From Xanthomonas euroxanthea (GTDB lineage: Bacteria; Pseudomonadota; Gammaproteobacteria; Xanthomonadales; Xanthomonadaceae), in assembly GCF_900476395.1 (NCBI RefSeq), contig NZ_UIHB01000005.1, forward strand, positions 248,001-312,000: a DNA stretch of 64,000 bases, written 5' to 3'. The stretch's first letter is position 1, and each line of letters starts with the position of its first letter. Positions 63,875 through 64,000 of the stretch are shown piece after piece. Position numbers and translations under genes: made by a program. The notes under the pieces are model-generated. The model was given only the letters and a program-made list of their open reading frames with translations. It was not told the origin of the DNA and searched no databases.

Positions 63875-64000
63875 TCAGCGATCGCAGCCGGCCAGCTTGA
63901 TGCTCTGCCCCGGCTTGAGCGCGTACGACGGCGCCTTCAGGCCATTGGCCTTGGCCAGTTCCTTGATTTCGCACTGGTATTTCTGCGCGACGCGGCCGAG
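63875..64000 (-). CDS. C-terminus of a LysM-domain protein (cut by window edge)
   Basis: Last 41 codons of a leftward gene. The sequence LGRVAQKYQCEIKELAKANG followed by LKPGQSIKLAGCDR matches a LysM peptidoglycan-binding repeat, with the Asn-Gly and PG turn. The rest of the protein lies outside the window, so its function cannot be judged. Confidence 0.75.
   Translation of the reverse strand, partial: LGRVAQKYQCEIKELAKANGLKAPSYALKPGQSIKLAGCDR

Overview
The window is a high-GC gammaproteobacterial chromosome segment that reads as Xanthomonas (Xanthomonadaceae). The basis is gene order (minor pilins, Oar-type TonB receptor, pnp-rpsO-truB-rbfA-infB-nusA-rimP-tRNA-fMet, a complete 14-gene nuo operon, tRNA-Leu-secG-tpiA, glmM, accD-trpA-trpB, trpF-truA-fimV-asd, aroC-prmB, psd), codon use, and the GTAGGAGCG-type intergenic repeats. 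Species cannot be fixed by eye. Almost everything is core chromosome. No phage, insertion sequence, CRISPR array or secretion cluster is visible.

Layout. 1-2483: lower-GC minor-pilin operon fimT-pilV-pilW (cut by the left edge) with a divergent AlgZ/FimS-like histidine kinase. 2496-7686: nucleosidase PpnN, a large Oar-like TonB-dependent receptor and a 454-base leader/intergenic region. 7687-10043: MarC-like protein, a degenerate SDR and monothiol glutaredoxin, opposite an atypical Fe-type superoxide dismutase. 10173-14148: purEK against a Trm112-like/nadC pair and a DUF2272 exported protein. 14161-23809: pnp, rpsO, truB, rbfA, infB, nusA, rimP and initiator tRNA, the classic RNA and translation cluster. 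24011-40348: nuoA-N (respiratory complex I), tRNA-Leu(GAG), secG, tpiA. 40461-48286: accessory block with an SDR, a four-gene coupled operon (blue-copper-like protein, GGDEF-EAL protein, DUF3034 protein, lipoprotein truncated hemoglobin), a 2-oxoglutarate/Fe(II) oxygenase, then glmM. 48369-60259: accD, trpA, a small cysteine-rich protein, trpB, a TrpI-like LysR regulator, trpF, truA, a VOC protein, fimV, asd, a hydroxyacid dehydrogenase and aroC. 60249-64000: membrane protein, prmB, SCO1-like protein, psd, two copies of a 145-bp repeat, and the end of a LysM protein.

How genes work together. Type IV pilus function appears twice (minor pilins and FimV). Tryptophan synthesis (trpF, trpB, trpA) has its probable regulator divergent from trpB. 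Many genes are translationally coupled through ATGA, GTGA or TTGA overlaps, including much of nuo, purE-purK, truA-trpF and the SCO1-psd pair.

The most interesting unit is 41324-45774. Four genes with start/stop overlaps link a periplasmic type-1-copper-like protein, a membrane c-di-GMP enzyme, an exported barrel-like protein and a lipid-anchored globin. A near-consensus flagellar sigma-28 promoter lies upstream. This suggests an undescribed redox or gas-sensing input to motility and biofilm control.
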